Source of the DNA: JANNAT01 sp031422555
GTDB taxonomy: Bacteria > Pseudomonadota > Alphaproteobacteria > Rhodobacterales > Rhodobacteraceae
Assembly (NCBI GenBank): GCA_031422555.1
Contig: JANPLZ010000080.1
Span: 1 to 8,713 of the forward strand
Length of the DNA: 8,713 nt
Direction of reading: 5' to 3'
The stretch's first letter is position 1. Every line of letters starts with the position of its first letter. The position numbers and the translations under genes are program-made. Positions 1 through 7,509 of the stretch are shown here, piece by piece. Under the pieces are notes generated by a model. It was not told where the DNA came from. It worked only from the letters and a program-made list of their open reading frames with translations, and did no database searches.

Positions 1-130
1 CTATGACAAAGCGGGGATATTGGCCGCCTTTGCCAGCCGCACCCTGAACCCAACGGATGTTGAATTTGCCACGGCCTGTGCCCAGGTCGAACGCATCGCC
101 GCTTTGCGATTGAAGGATATCTTGCCATGA
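1..130 (+). CDS. uraD: OHCU decarboxylase, C-terminal end (partial)
   Basis: Only the last 42 codons are present, read from position 2 to the TGA at 128-130; the 5' part lies outside the window. The peptide ends in a helix with EFATACAQVERIAALRLKD, which resembles the C-terminal helix of 2-oxo-4-hydroxy-4-carboxy-5-ureidoimidazoline decarboxylases. Known members of this family turn OHCU, formed from urate by urate oxidation and HIU hydrolysis, into (S)-allantoin. The stop codon overlaps the allE start as ATGA, so the two are probably translationally coupled. Context supports the call: allE and allA lie downstream and puuD further on. The domain could also be the C-terminal part of a fusion, for example with an allantoinase, which cannot be seen here. 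The call rests on a short tail plus context. Confidence 0.72.
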   Translation, partial: YDKAGILAAFASRTLNPTDVEFATACAQVERIAALRLKDILP

Positions 131-969
131 CAAGCTATTACGCCCCCCCCGGTGGCTTGCCGCCGCAAACCGCCTTGATGACGGGGCGTGCGGTGTTTAC
201 CACCGCCTATGCGATGATCCCGAAGGGCTGCTTTTCCGATATCGTCACATCGTATCTGCCCGGCTGGGATCACACAAAACTATGGCTGATCGCGCGGCCG
301 ATGTCGGGGTTTTCCGAAACCTTCAGCCAGTATGTGATGGAGGTGGCCCCCGGCGGCGGCTCGGACAGCCCCGATGCCGAGGCGGGCGCGCAACATTGGC
401 TGTTTGTGACGGACGGGCTGATCAACCTGACCATCGACGGTGCGGGGTATGAGTTGGACAGCGGCGGCTATGCCTATATCCCGCCAGATACCGACTGGAC
501 TCTGCGCGCCGAAGGCCATGCCCCGGCGCGGTTTCATTGGATCCGCAAGCTTTATGAACCCGTGGGCGGCGTTGACCTGCCACCCGCCTTTGTGACCAAC
601 GAAAAGACCATCACGCCGTCGCCCATGCCCGACACCAATGGCGTCTGGGCCACCACCCGCTTTGTTGACCCCAGCGATCTGCGCTATGATGCCCATGTCA
701 ATATCGTTACGTTTCAGCCCGGGGGCGTGATCCCGTTTGAGGAAACCCATGCCATGGAACACGGGTTATACGTGCTGGAGGGCCGCGCAGTGTATAAGCT
801 GAACAGCGACTGGGTCGAGGTCGAAGCCGGTGATTTCATGTGGCTGCGCGCCTATTGCCCGCAAGCCTGCTATGCCGCCGGGCCCGGCCCGTTCCGCTAT
901 CTGCTTTACAAAGACGTCAACCGCCATGCCACCTTGCGCGGCCCCGGTGGGTACAGGCCCAGCCTGTGA
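127..969 (+). CDS. allE: (S)-ureidoglycine aminohydrolase (bicupin)
   Basis: The 280-residue protein matches the double-cupin ureidoglycine aminohydrolases (AllE/YlbA, plant UGLYAH). These release ammonia from (S)-ureidoglycine, the product of allantoate amidohydrolase, to give (S)-ureidoglycolate in the cytoplasm. The N-terminal cupin spans roughly residues 45-135 and the C-terminal catalytic cupin roughly 185-265. In the second cupin, E206, H208 and H212 (E-x-H-x3-H), with Q246 34 residues after the last His, reproduce the spacing I recall for the Mn-binding Glu/His/His/Gln set of the plant enzyme, so the active site looks intact. The start ATG overlaps the uraD stop and has AAGGA at 113-117, nine bases upstream. 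The product feeds AllA, encoded next. Length is normal for the family. Confidence 0.93.
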   Translation: MTSYYAPPGGLPPQTALMTGRAVFTTAYAMIPKGCFSDIVTSYLPGWDHTKLWLIARPMSGFSETFSQYVMEVAPGGGSDSPDAEAGAQHWLFVTDGLINLTIDGAGYELDSGGYAYIPPDTDWTLRAEGHAPARFHWIRKLYEPVGGVDLPPAFVTNEKTITPSPMPDTNGVWATTRFVDPSDLRYDAHVNIVTFQPGGVIPFEETHAMEHGLYVLEGRAVYKLNSDWVEVEAGDFMWLRAYCPQACYAAGPGPFRYLLYKDVNRHATLRGPGGYRPSL

Positions 970-1003
970 CGTTTCATTTTGGCCTAAATACTCATCTTGC
1001 TCG

Positions 1004-1028
1004 CAAAAATTTTAGCTTAAAATTTTTG
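1004..1028. repeat. Perfect A/T-rich inverted repeat (hairpin) between allE and allA
   Basis: Two 11-base arms, CAAAAATTTTA and TAAAATTTTTG, are exact reverse complements separated by GCT. They lie 35 bases after the allE stop and 27 bases before the allA start. Ten of the eleven pairs are A/T, which stands out in this GC-rich DNA. There is no T-run after the stem in either direction, so this is not a classical intrinsic terminator. It could be an mRNA stem affecting allE/allA transcript stability, or a member of an interspersed family: I recall similar AAAATTTT hairpins near a TTTTGGCCTAAATACTC-like motif (present here at 977-993) in intergenic DNA of Rhodobacterales, but this is memory, not a search. 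Confidence 0.75.
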
Positions 1029-1054
1029 GCGCCCGGTAAACCGCGGGGGCACCG

Positions 1055-1555
1055 ATGACCGCGATCCAGACCGAACCCCTGACGCCTGCGGCCTTCGCGC
1101 CTTTCGGCGATGTGCTGGATGCCACGGGCGATTTCCGCCTGATCAATGCGGGCCTTTGCCAGCGTTTCCATGATCTTGCAAAGACGGACTTTGGCCCGGA
1201 AACAAGCGGCGCGCACGCCGGCATCTCGGTTTTTCACGCCCAAGCCCGCGCCTTGCCATACACTTTCGATCTGATCGAACGCCACCCGCTTGGCAGTCAG
1301 GCCTTTATCCCGATGACGCAAAACCCGTTTCTGGTCATCGTTGCGCAAACGCCCGGCCATACCCCGCGGGCGTTTCTGACCAACGGCGCGCAAGGCATCA
1401 ATCTGCATCGCGGCACTTGGCATGGCGTGCTGACGCCGTTGCATGCGCCGGGGCTGTTTGCGGTGATCGACCGCATCGGGGACGCGCCAAATCTGCAGGA
1501 ACATCGCTTTGCGGTGCCGTGGGTGGTCAGCGCGCCCCCACCCGTTGGCCTGTAA
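1055..1555 (+). CDS. allA: Ureidoglycolate lyase
   Basis: The 166-residue protein matches the AllA family, which splits (S)-ureidoglycolate into glyoxylate and urea, the last step of the ureide route in the cytoplasm. Family-typical segments are the N-terminal PLTPAAFAPFGDVLD (8-22), ERHPLGSQAFIPM (75-87) and NLHRGTWHGVLTPL (116-129), which contains the His/Arg-rich cupin-like core. Length is usual for the family (about 160-170). The chosen ATG follows a G-rich stretch (1044-1049) that is only a weak ribosome binding site, but no other start fits the conserved N-terminus better. It lies 85 bases after allE, across the A/T hairpin, and in the same direction, so it probably shares the uraD-allE transcript. 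Its substrate is the AllE product. Confidence 0.94.
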   Translation: MTAIQTEPLTPAAFAPFGDVLDATGDFRLINAGLCQRFHDLAKTDFGPETSGAHAGISVFHAQARALPYTFDLIERHPLGSQAFIPMTQNPFLVIVAQTPGHTPRAFLTNGAQGINLHRGTWHGVLTPLHAPGLFAVIDRIGDAPNLQEHRFAVPWVVSAPPPVGL

Positions 1556-1618
1556 CAAAGCACTGGCAAGCCCGCGTCCGATCTGTGATCTTGCGCCAAA
1601 GCCATTCAAGGACGCTCC

Positions 1619-2851
1619 ATGCCCCCCATCCCCGGCCCCATTTCAGGCCTGACCGCGCCCGTGCTTGCGGGGTCTGCCCGCGCCGGGCTTTGCACCGATT
1701 GTGGCGTGTCGCGGCTTGGTGATGGCAAAGACTGTGGCCGCGCCTGCCAGTTCATTCAGCCCGACTATGAGACGCTCGAGACGCGCAGCCATGGCCGTAT
1801 CGCTGATCCGGCACGCGGCGAAGAACAGTTTTTCGGTGTGACCCAAACCATGCTGCGCGCAAGGCTGGTGCCCGAAGCCCCCGGTGCGCAATGGACCGGT
1901 ATAACCACCACCATCGCCGCGCGGTTGCTTGAGTCTGGGGCGGTGGATGCGGTGCTGTGCGTGGCACCTGACCCTGCTGACAAGTGGAAGCCGCTGCCGG
2001 TGATCATCACTGATCCCGCCGCCATGGCCGCCGTGCGCGGCATGCGCATGGGCTTTGGCCCCACGGTGGCGCTGCTGGAACCGGCAGCCGCCGCAGGGCA
2101 CAAACGTATCGCCTTTATCGGCATTCCCTGTCAGGTTTACGCCTTGCGCGCGTTGGAGGCGCAGCTGGGGTTTGAACGGATTTACGTGATCGGCACACCC
2201 TGTTCTGACAACACTACCACTGAAAATTTCCATACTTTTCTGAACCTTCTGGACGCCAAGCCCGATACCGTCAGCTATCTGGAGTTTCGCACCGACTTCA
2301 AAGTAGAGCTGCGCTTTGAGGATGGTCGCAAGCCCCGGTTAATCCCGTTTTTGTCGCTGCCCATCAGCCGATTGCCCGCCGATTTCTTTCCGCTGACCTG
2401 CAAAACCTGCGTTGATTACACCAACCGTCTGGCTGACATCACCGTGGGTTACATGGGTGGCGATGGCGATCAATGGTTGATTGTGCGCAACGACCGGGGC
2501 GCGGAGTTGCTGGCGCTGATTGCGCCGCAATTGGCGCTTAAACCCTTGAATGACAAAGGTAGTCGCCTGGGCGCGGTGAAAGGCTTTATGGAAAATACCG
2601 CGCGGGCGGCGGGCGGCATGCCGTTGCGCCGGATGCCCAACTGGCTGCGCCCGATTGTCAGTTACCTGCAACCACGCATCGGGCCGCGCGGGGTGGAATT
2701 CGCCCGCGCAAGGGTAGAGATGAAAGCGGTGGAAACCGTTTTGCACTTGCGCCGCAGCCATCCCGCGCGGATCAAGAATATGGTGCCGGCGCATGTCTGG
2801 CGGCTGGTGGCGCGCTATGGATTGACGCCCGACAAGGATGAGACACGCTAG
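1619..2851 (+). CDS. BciB/HCAR-like iron-sulfur flavoprotein (FrhB family)
   Basis: The 410-residue protein belongs to the F420 hydrogenase beta-subunit (FrhB) family and is closest, as far as I can recall sequences, to cyanobacterial-type BciB (divinyl chlorophyllide 8-vinyl reductase) and plant 7-hydroxymethyl chlorophyll a reductase. Shared stretches include AQWTGITT (90-97), IPCQVYALRALE (169-180), YVIGTPCSDN (189-198), TCKTCVDYTNRLADITVGYMG (260-280, quoted in two halves: TCKTCVDYTN and RLADITVGYMG) and IVRNDRG (288-294). Cysteines C25, C28, C39, C43, C171, C195, C261 and C264 could hold two [4Fe-4S] clusters, with FAD expected. AAGGA at 1608-1612, six bases before the ATG, fixes the start. 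It follows allA by 63 bases in the same direction. The substrate is uncertain: it is either true 8-vinyl reduction in a phototroph, or an unassigned ferredoxin-dependent reduction tied to purine catabolism. No bch or puf gene is in the window. Confidence 0.85.
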   Translation: MPPIPGPISGLTAPVLAGSARAGLCTDCGVSRLGDGKDCGRACQFIQPDYETLETRSHGRIADPARGEEQFFGVTQTMLRARLVPEAPGAQWTGITTTIAARLLESGAVDAVLCVAPDPADKWKPLPVIITDPAAMAAVRGMRMGFGPTVALLEPAAAAGHKRIAFIGIPCQVYALRALEAQLGFERIYVIGTPCSDNTTTENFHTFLNLLDAKPDTVSYLEFRTDFKVELRFEDGRKPRLIPFLSLPISRLPADFFPLTCKTCVDYTNRLADITVGYMGGDGDQWLIVRNDRGAELLALIAPQLALKPLNDKGSRLGAVKGFMENTARAAGGMPLRRMPNWLRPIVSYLQPRIGPRGVEFARARVEMKAVETVLHLRRSHPARIKNMVPAHVWRLVARYGLTPDKDETR

Positions 2852-2869
2852 GCAGGCAAGTCGCAGCCC

Positions 2870-3307
2870 TTACAGTTTGATATCATAGGTCACCCATGGG
2901 GTGCGCGTAGCCATCTTGTCATAGACAGCCCGCGCGCGGTGGTTGTCCTCGGCGGTGATCCAGCGGATCACGCTCCAGCCGCGTTGACGCCCATGTTCAC
3001 AAACCGCGTCTATCAGCGCTTGCGCCGCCCCCGATCCGCGCCGCGCAGGATCGACAAACAGATCATCCAGAAAGCCGCCAATGCTGGCCGACAGCGGGCG
3101 CGCATAGGGGCGAAAATGCGCAAACCCAGTCAATTGGCCTGCGGTTTCAGCCACCAGCGCCTTGGTTTGATGGGCAGGGTCATGGATCCAACCCCAGACC
3201 GTATCGCGCATCGCGGGCGTTTGGGTCACCCGGTAAAATTCGGCATACCCGCCGAAAAGGGCGTCCCATGCGGCGCGATCCGCCAAAGTTGGCGGGCGGA
3301 TGATCAT
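2870..3307 (-). CDS. GNAT-family N-acetyltransferase
   Basis: This 145-residue protein has the single-domain GNAT fold. The acetyl-CoA pyrophosphate loop is RRGSGAAQAL (89-98, R-G-x-G-x-A type) after the beta strand FLDDLFVDP (79-87), and the C-terminal part has N122, A125 and Y129 in the usual N-x2-A-x3-Y arrangement. Such enzymes transfer an acyl group from acyl-CoA to an amine; the acceptor cannot be read from the sequence. The frame extends upstream to an ATG at 3349, but those 14 residues (MWDDRCCPVRKATA) do not look like the family, while the ATG at 3307 begins with MIIRPPTLAD, a normal GNAT first strand. Neither start has a strong ribosome binding site. It lies 64 bases downstream of the CoA ligase on the same strand and is probably cotranscribed. 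It ends 18 bases from the convergent BciB-like gene. Confidence 0.86.
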   Translation of the reverse strand: MIIRPPTLADRAAWDALFGGYAEFYRVTQTPAMRDTVWGWIHDPAHQTKALVAETAGQLTGFAHFRPYARPLSASIGGFLDDLFVDPARRGSGAAQALIDAVCEHGRQRGWSVIRWITAEDNHRARAVYDKMATRTPWVTYDIKL

Positions 3308-3371
3308 CGCCGTCGCTTTTCGAACAGGGCAGCAGCGGTCATCCCACATTCAGTCCCAACTGCCACCCACC

Positions 3372-4931
3372 TCATCCCAGCGCCTGCGACAGGCGGTCTT
3401 TCAACACCCGGCGCAAGATTTTTCCCGACGCCGATTTTGGGATGGCCTCGACAAATTCCACCCGGCGCGGGATTTTGTAACTTGATAGCCGTTCGCGCAA
3501 GAAGGCCAGAATATCTGCCGCATCCGCGCCCGGTTTGCCCACCACAAAGGCCAGCGGCACTTCGCCCGCCTCATCGTCGGCGATACCAATCACCGCCGCA
3601 TCCAGCACATGCGCATGGGTCTGCAACAAGGCCTCAACCTCGGCCGGGGCCACCTGAAAACCCTTGACCTTGATCAACTCTTTCAGGCGATCCTTGATGA
3701 ACAACTGCCCATCGGCATCGAAACTGGCGATATCGCCGGTGTGCAGCCAGCCTTCGGCGTCGATGGTGCGGGCGGTGGCTTCGGGATTGTTCAGATAGCC
3801 CAGCATCACTTGCGGCCCCTTGATGCACAACTCGCCTTCGCCGTCCACCCCCAGAGCCGCCCCGGTATCGACGTCGATAATCTTGCACAGCGTGTTGGGC
3901 ACCGTCACCCCAACCGCCCCCGGTTTGGCCAGCGCCTCGTTCGAGAAATGCGAAATCGGGCTAAGTTCCGTCATGCCATAGCCTTGAATGCTTTGGGCGT
4001 TCAGCCGCGCCGCACAGGCCTGCGACAGGTCCGCCCCCAACGGCGCCGCGGCCGAGACGAACACTTTCAGGCTGGAGATATCATAGTCTGCCACCATTGG
4101 ATGTTTGGTCAGCGCAATCGCCACCGGCGGCACCGCCATCACCAGCCGCACGGCATGGCTTTGGATATGCGCCAAAAACGCCGCCAGATCAAAGCGCGGC
4201 ATGGTGATCAACCGCGCTCCCGCCACCAGATGCGCATTCATCAGCACATTCATGCCGTAAATGTGGAAAAACGGCAAAAACGCGATGCAGGTCTCATCCG
4301 GCACGATGCGGATCACTGCCAGCGCCTGATCGACGTTCACCACCAGATTGCGGTGGCTTAGCATCACGCCCTTGGGCAAACCGGTTGTGCCCGACGAATA
4401 GGGCAGCACGGCGGCGAAAGTCACCAGATCAACCGGGGCTTGCGCGGGCAGCGGCGCGCCCATCAGGTCGGTCAAGGATAGCATCCCGTCTGCGCCGCCA
4501 ATCACCGCGATGGTGTTACAGGCGGTGCCTTCGGCCCCCGCCCGCGCGGTGGCCAGAAAATCGGGGATGGTGATCAGCATGGTCGCGCCGCTGTCGGTCA
4601 ACTGATGCCGCACTTCATGCGCGGTGTAGGTGGGGTTCAGCGTGGTGATGGTGGCGCCCGCATAAACAACGCCATGAAAAACCGTGCAATATTCGGGCAT
4701 GTTCGGGGCCATCAAAGCCACGACTTTGCCCGCCCCAAAACCGCGCTGCACAAGGCCGCCCGCCAGCCGGCGGATATCATCCATCAGGCCCGCCCCGGTC
4801 ACGGGCTGCCCCGTCGGCCCGTCAATCAGCACCACGCGGTCCGGGGCCTGTTGCAATGCCGCGAACAAACAGTCGGTAATAGAGATATCGCGGATCGGCA
4901 CATCGGGCAAAGGGCTGGTAAACTGGGTCAT
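3372..4931 (-). CDS. AMP-forming acyl-CoA ligase, 4-coumarate-CoA ligase-like
   Basis: The 519-residue ANL-family enzyme should activate a carboxylic acid to an acyl-adenylate and then to the CoA thioester. Visible motifs: P-loop YSSGTTGLPKGV (178-189), FFHIYGMNVLM (221-231) as in plant-type 4CL, GYGMTEL (317-323), WLHTGD (395-400), the hinge and core DRLKELIKVKGFQVAPAE (414-431), and C-terminal PKSASGK (498-504) with catalytic K504. The frame is open for 78 more codons upstream, but the ATG at 4931 has a strong AGGAGGA six bases ahead and begins the family-like N-terminus, so I use it. The substrate is not determinable: an aryl/cinnamoyl or medium-chain acid is plausible. It heads a unit with the GNAT gene and diverges from the kinase/phospho-lyase pair. 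Confidence 0.9.
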   Translation of the reverse strand: MTQFTSPLPDVPIRDISITDCLFAALQQAPDRVVLIDGPTGQPVTGAGLMDDIRRLAGGLVQRGFGAGKVVALMAPNMPEYCTVFHGVVYAGATITTLNPTYTAHEVRHQLTDSGATMLITIPDFLATARAGAEGTACNTIAVIGGADGMLSLTDLMGAPLPAQAPVDLVTFAAVLPYSSGTTGLPKGVMLSHRNLVVNVDQALAVIRIVPDETCIAFLPFFHIYGMNVLMNAHLVAGARLITMPRFDLAAFLAHIQSHAVRLVMAVPPVAIALTKHPMVADYDISSLKVFVSAAAPLGADLSQACAARLNAQSIQGYGMTELSPISHFSNEALAKPGAVGVTVPNTLCKIIDVDTGAALGVDGEGELCIKGPQVMLGYLNNPEATARTIDAEGWLHTGDIASFDADGQLFIKDRLKELIKVKGFQVAPAEVEALLQTHAHVLDAAVIGIADDEAGEVPLAFVVGKPGADAADILAFLRERLSSYKIPRRVEFVEAIPKSASGKILRRVLKDRLSQALG

Positions 4932-5188
4932 CGGCGGTCCTCCTGAGGCGATGCTAGCAGGCGGATTTGCGGCTGCATAGCGCGGGGTTTGGGCGGCGTG
5001 GGTGGACCGGGTTATTGTGCGTCCCGCATCGGCTGGGGCAAGCATCGCTGCGCCTTTCAAACCGCGGGCATCCCAAACCACCCCGCAAATCCCGCCCCCG
5101 CCCCACAAATACATCTGGCGCCGGACACGCCCCGCCCTAGACTGGAACCGATCAATATACCCCAACCACCCCCCGGTTCACCATCGCA
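4932..5188. promoter_or_regulatory. Divergent intergenic region between CoA ligase and kinase genes
   Basis: About 257 bases separate the two divergent start codons, so promoters for both units should lie here. On the plus strand TAGACT (5138-5143) with CTGGCG 17 bases upstream (5115-5120) is a weak sigma-70-like candidate about 45 bases before the kinase ATG. On the minus strand a TAGCAT (within 4948-4956) close to the AGGAGGA site could be a -10 for the ligase, but its -35 is poor. GCGATGCT (4948-4955) recurs inverted at 5041-5048, too short and too distant to call an operator. No protein-coding gene is convincing here; the small open frames are proline-rich or compositionally random. Confidence 0.35.
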
Positions 5189-6193
5189 ATGCTGCCCTCA
5201 AGCCTTGGCTGCCCGCCACCCTCCCTGACTGATGATCAAGCGGCCCAGCTTGCTCAGCAACATTTTGGCATCTCAGGCACCCTGCACCGCCTGACATCCG
5301 AACGTGATCTGAACATCCGCCTGACCGCCGCCACCGCGCGGTATGTGCTGAAATTGCCCAACCGCGCCGAGCCTGCAATCCTGACCGATTTTCAAACCCA
5401 AGCCCTGCTGTATCTGGCGGCCACAAACCTGCCCATCCCCCGCGTGATCCGCACTTTGCACGGGCAGACGGCGGCAATCACACCGCACGGCACACTGCGA
5501 TTGCTGACCTATCTTGATGGCACACCGCAGCATGCCACTGCCAGAACCGCCGCCCAAGCGCGTAACCTTGCGCAGATGGCCGCGCGCTTAAGCCTTGGCT
5601 TGCAAGGCTTTGGCCACTCTGCGGCACATCACATCCTGCAATGGGATATCAAGCACGCCAGCCAAGTGCGCCCGCTGCTGGCGGCCATACCCGATCCCGG
5701 CTTGCGCGCACTGGCCACCCGCAGCCTTGATCGGTTCGATACCGATATCGCCCCCGTCTTGGCCACCTTGCGCGCACAGGTGGTGCACAATGATCTGAAT
5801 CCGCACAATGTGCTGACGGATATGGCCAACCCCGACACCATCATCGGTATTTTGGATTTCGGCGATTTGGTGCACACGCCGCTGATCTGCGATGTGGCCA
5901 TCACCGCCAGCTATCAGATCAATCCCGCCGCCGCCTTGCAAAGCCTGCTGACTTTTGCCGCCGCTTATCACGCGGTTTTGCCCCTGACCAAACCCGAACT
6001 GCACGTGCTGCCAGACCTGATCGCCACCCGGATGGTGATCACGCTTGCCATCACTTCGGCCCGCGCGGCGGCCTTTCCGCAGAACGCGTCTTATATCTTG
6101 CGCAATTTCGCCGCCGCGCGTGATGGTCTTTGCGCGATGGCCGCGCTAAACAGTAACCATGTTCGCACTGCACTGACAACGGAGTTGCCATGA
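5189..6193 (+). CDS. APH-fold small-molecule kinase, hydroxylysine kinase-like
   Basis: The 334-residue protein belongs to the aminoglycoside phosphotransferase (APH) / choline kinase fold. The N-lobe has SERDLNIRL (37-45) and RYVLKLPNRAEP (51-62), where K55 is the likely ATP-binding lysine. The catalytic loop is VVHNDLNPHNVL (198-209, D202 as base, N207) and the metal motif is ILDFGD (221-226, D223). The SERD-x-N-x-x-L start and HNDLNPHN loop resemble the hydroxylysine kinase (AGPHD1/HYKK) branch more than antibiotic kinases or homoserine kinase. It overlaps the phospho-lyase gene as ATGA (6190-6193), which strongly suggests that the kinase makes the phospho-ester that the next enzyme cleaves. 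Candidate substrates are 5-hydroxylysine, ethanolamine or another amino alcohol. The ATG at 5189 has no clear ribosome binding site, so the start is the least certain part. Confidence 0.85.
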   Translation: MLPSSLGCPPPSLTDDQAAQLAQQHFGISGTLHRLTSERDLNIRLTAATARYVLKLPNRAEPAILTDFQTQALLYLAATNLPIPRVIRTLHGQTAAITPHGTLRLLTYLDGTPQHATARTAAQARNLAQMAARLSLGLQGFGHSAAHHILQWDIKHASQVRPLLAAIPDPGLRALATRSLDRFDTDIAPVLATLRAQVVHNDLNPHNVLTDMANPDTIIGILDFGDLVHTPLICDVAITASYQINPAAALQSLLTFAAAYHAVLPLTKPELHVLPDLIATRMVITLAITSARAAAFPQNASYILRNFAAARDGLCAMAALNSNHVRTALTTELP

Positions 6194-7509
6194 CCATGAC
6201 CGGCGCGATGCCAAACGCCTATCAGCCGGGCAAGGGCAGCCTGTCGCCCGGTGATCAGGCGCTGGTCGCGCGCCGCACCGCAGCCCTTGGCCCCGCCTAC
6301 CGGCTGTTTTACGAATCCCCGGTGCATCTGGTGCGGGGTGACGGGGTTTGGCTTTATGATGCAAATGGTGATGCATACCTTGATGCCTATAACAACGTGG
6401 CCTCGGTCGGTCATTGCCACCCGGCCGTTGTGGCTGCCACCGCACGGCAATCGGCGCTTTTTGCCAGCCATACCCGCTATTTGCATGACACCGTGCTGGA
6501 TTATGCCGAGGCTTTGCTGGCCACCCACGCGCCCGGCCTTTCAAACGCGATGTTCACCTGCACCGGCTCCGAAGCCAATGATCTGGCCTTGCGCATCGCG
6601 CGCGCCCATACCGGCGGAAGCGGCTTTATCGTGACCGAAAATGCCTATCACGGCGTGACCGAGGCCATCGCGGGCCTGTCGCCGTCTTTGGGGGCGGGGG
6701 TGGATTTGGGCGCGCATATCCGCACCATCGCAGCGCCTGATCCCCAACGGATGCCGGGCGATCTTGGCTGCGCGTTTGCCGGTGCGGTGCAACGGGCCAT
6801 CGACGATATGCGGCGTCACGGCATCAAACCGGCGGGGCTGATCGTGGATACGATCTTTTCGTCAGACGGCATCTTTGCCGATCCACCGGGGTTTCTGGCG
6901 CCTGCGGTTGCGGCGATCCGCGCGGCGGGGGGCGTGTTTATCGCGGATGAAGTGCAAGCGGGGTTTGGCCGCACCGGCGATGCGATGTGGGGCTATGCGC
7001 GCCACGGCCTGATCCCTGAAATCGTGACGATGGGCAAGCCGATGGGCAATGGCTATCCGGTGGCGGGGCTGGTGGTGCAGCCGCAGGTATTGGCGGCTTT
7101 CGGGACAAAAGCGCGCTATTTCAATACTTTCGGCGGCAACGCGGTTGCGGCTGCCACCGCGATGGCGGTGCTGCAAGTGGTGCAAACCGAGGGGTTGCAA
7201 GCAAACGCCCATGATGTTGGGGGCTATTTTGAGATTGCCTTGCGCGATCTGGCCAAATCCCACCCCTGCATCGGCGCGATCCGTAGCGCGGGCCTGTTCA
7301 TCGGGGTGGATGTGATCGACGGCGATCCCCTGACGCCCGATGCCGCCAGAACCGCCCGCATTGTCAATGGGATGCGCGATGCGCGGGTGCTGATATCATC
7401 CTCTGGCCCCCGCGCCAACGTGCTGAAAATTCGCCCGCCCTTGGTGTTCAGTAGGGAGAATGTGGATTATTTCATCGAACGGTTGGAGGGGGTTCTGGTG
7501 CAGGCCTAA
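6190..7509 (+). CDS. PLP-dependent amino-alcohol phosphate phospho-lyase (class III aminotransferase fold)
   Basis: The 439-residue fold-type I PLP enzyme is nearest the AGXT2L1/AGXT2L2 branch, whose characterised members are ethanolamine-phosphate and 5-phosphohydroxy-L-lysine phospho-lyases that release phosphate and ammonia, leaving an aldehyde. Landmarks: YNNVASVGHCHP (67-78), TGSEANDLALR (125-135, phosphate cup), AYHG (152-155), IADEVQAGFGRTG (251-263, D253 for the pyridine nitrogen), MGKPMGNGYPVAG (281-293, K283 as Schiff-base lysine) and YFNTFGGN (310-317). The last two are closely similar to what I recall of human AGXT2L1. GGAG at 6181-6184 precedes the ATG, which overlaps the kinase stop. 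An ordinary omega-aminotransferase role is possible, but kinase pairing argues for a lyase. Its last 25 codons belong to a tandem duplication extending downstream. Confidence 0.87.
   Translation: MTMTGAMPNAYQPGKGSLSPGDQALVARRTAALGPAYRLFYESPVHLVRGDGVWLYDANGDAYLDAYNNVASVGHCHPAVVAATARQSALFASHTRYLHDTVLDYAEALLATHAPGLSNAMFTCTGSEANDLALRIARAHTGGSGFIVTENAYHGVTEAIAGLSPSLGAGVDLGAHIRTIAAPDPQRMPGDLGCAFAGAVQRAIDDMRRHGIKPAGLIVDTIFSSDGIFADPPGFLAPAVAAIRAAGGVFIADEVQAGFGRTGDAMWGYARHGLIPEIVTMGKPMGNGYPVAGLVVQPQVLAAFGTKARYFNTFGGNAVAAATAMAVLQVVQTEGLQANAHDVGGYFEIALRDLAKSHPCIGAIRSAGLFIGVDVIDGDPLTPDAARTARIVNGMRDARVLISSSGPRANVLKIRPPLVFSRENVDYFIERLEGVLVQA

Noticed and set aside
2852..2869. Bidirectional terminator between the convergent BciB-like and GNAT genes
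   Set aside because: The 18-base gap has no stem-loop or T-run that I can find.
3609..4361. Plus-strand 250-residue open frame antisense to the CoA ligase
   Set aside because: The His/Arg/Gln-rich composition is typical of the antisense of GC-rich coding DNA, and the opposite strand carries a complete ANL enzyme.
4948..5048. GCGATGCT and its inverted partner AGCATCGC in the divergent promoter region
   Set aside because: The arms are only eight bases and are 85 bases apart; this is expected by chance and has no symmetry beyond the arms.
4932..5165. 78-codon N-terminal extension of the CoA ligase from an ATG at 5165
   Set aside because: The extension is compositionally unlike the family, whereas the ATG at 4931 has a strong AGGAGGA six bases upstream and starts the family-like N-terminus.
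5189..6193. Kinase as an antibiotic (aminoglycoside) resistance gene
   Set aside because: The fold is shared, but the SERD-x-N and HNDLNPHN motifs and the coupled PLP gene point to metabolite phosphorylation; nothing indicates resistance or a mobile context.
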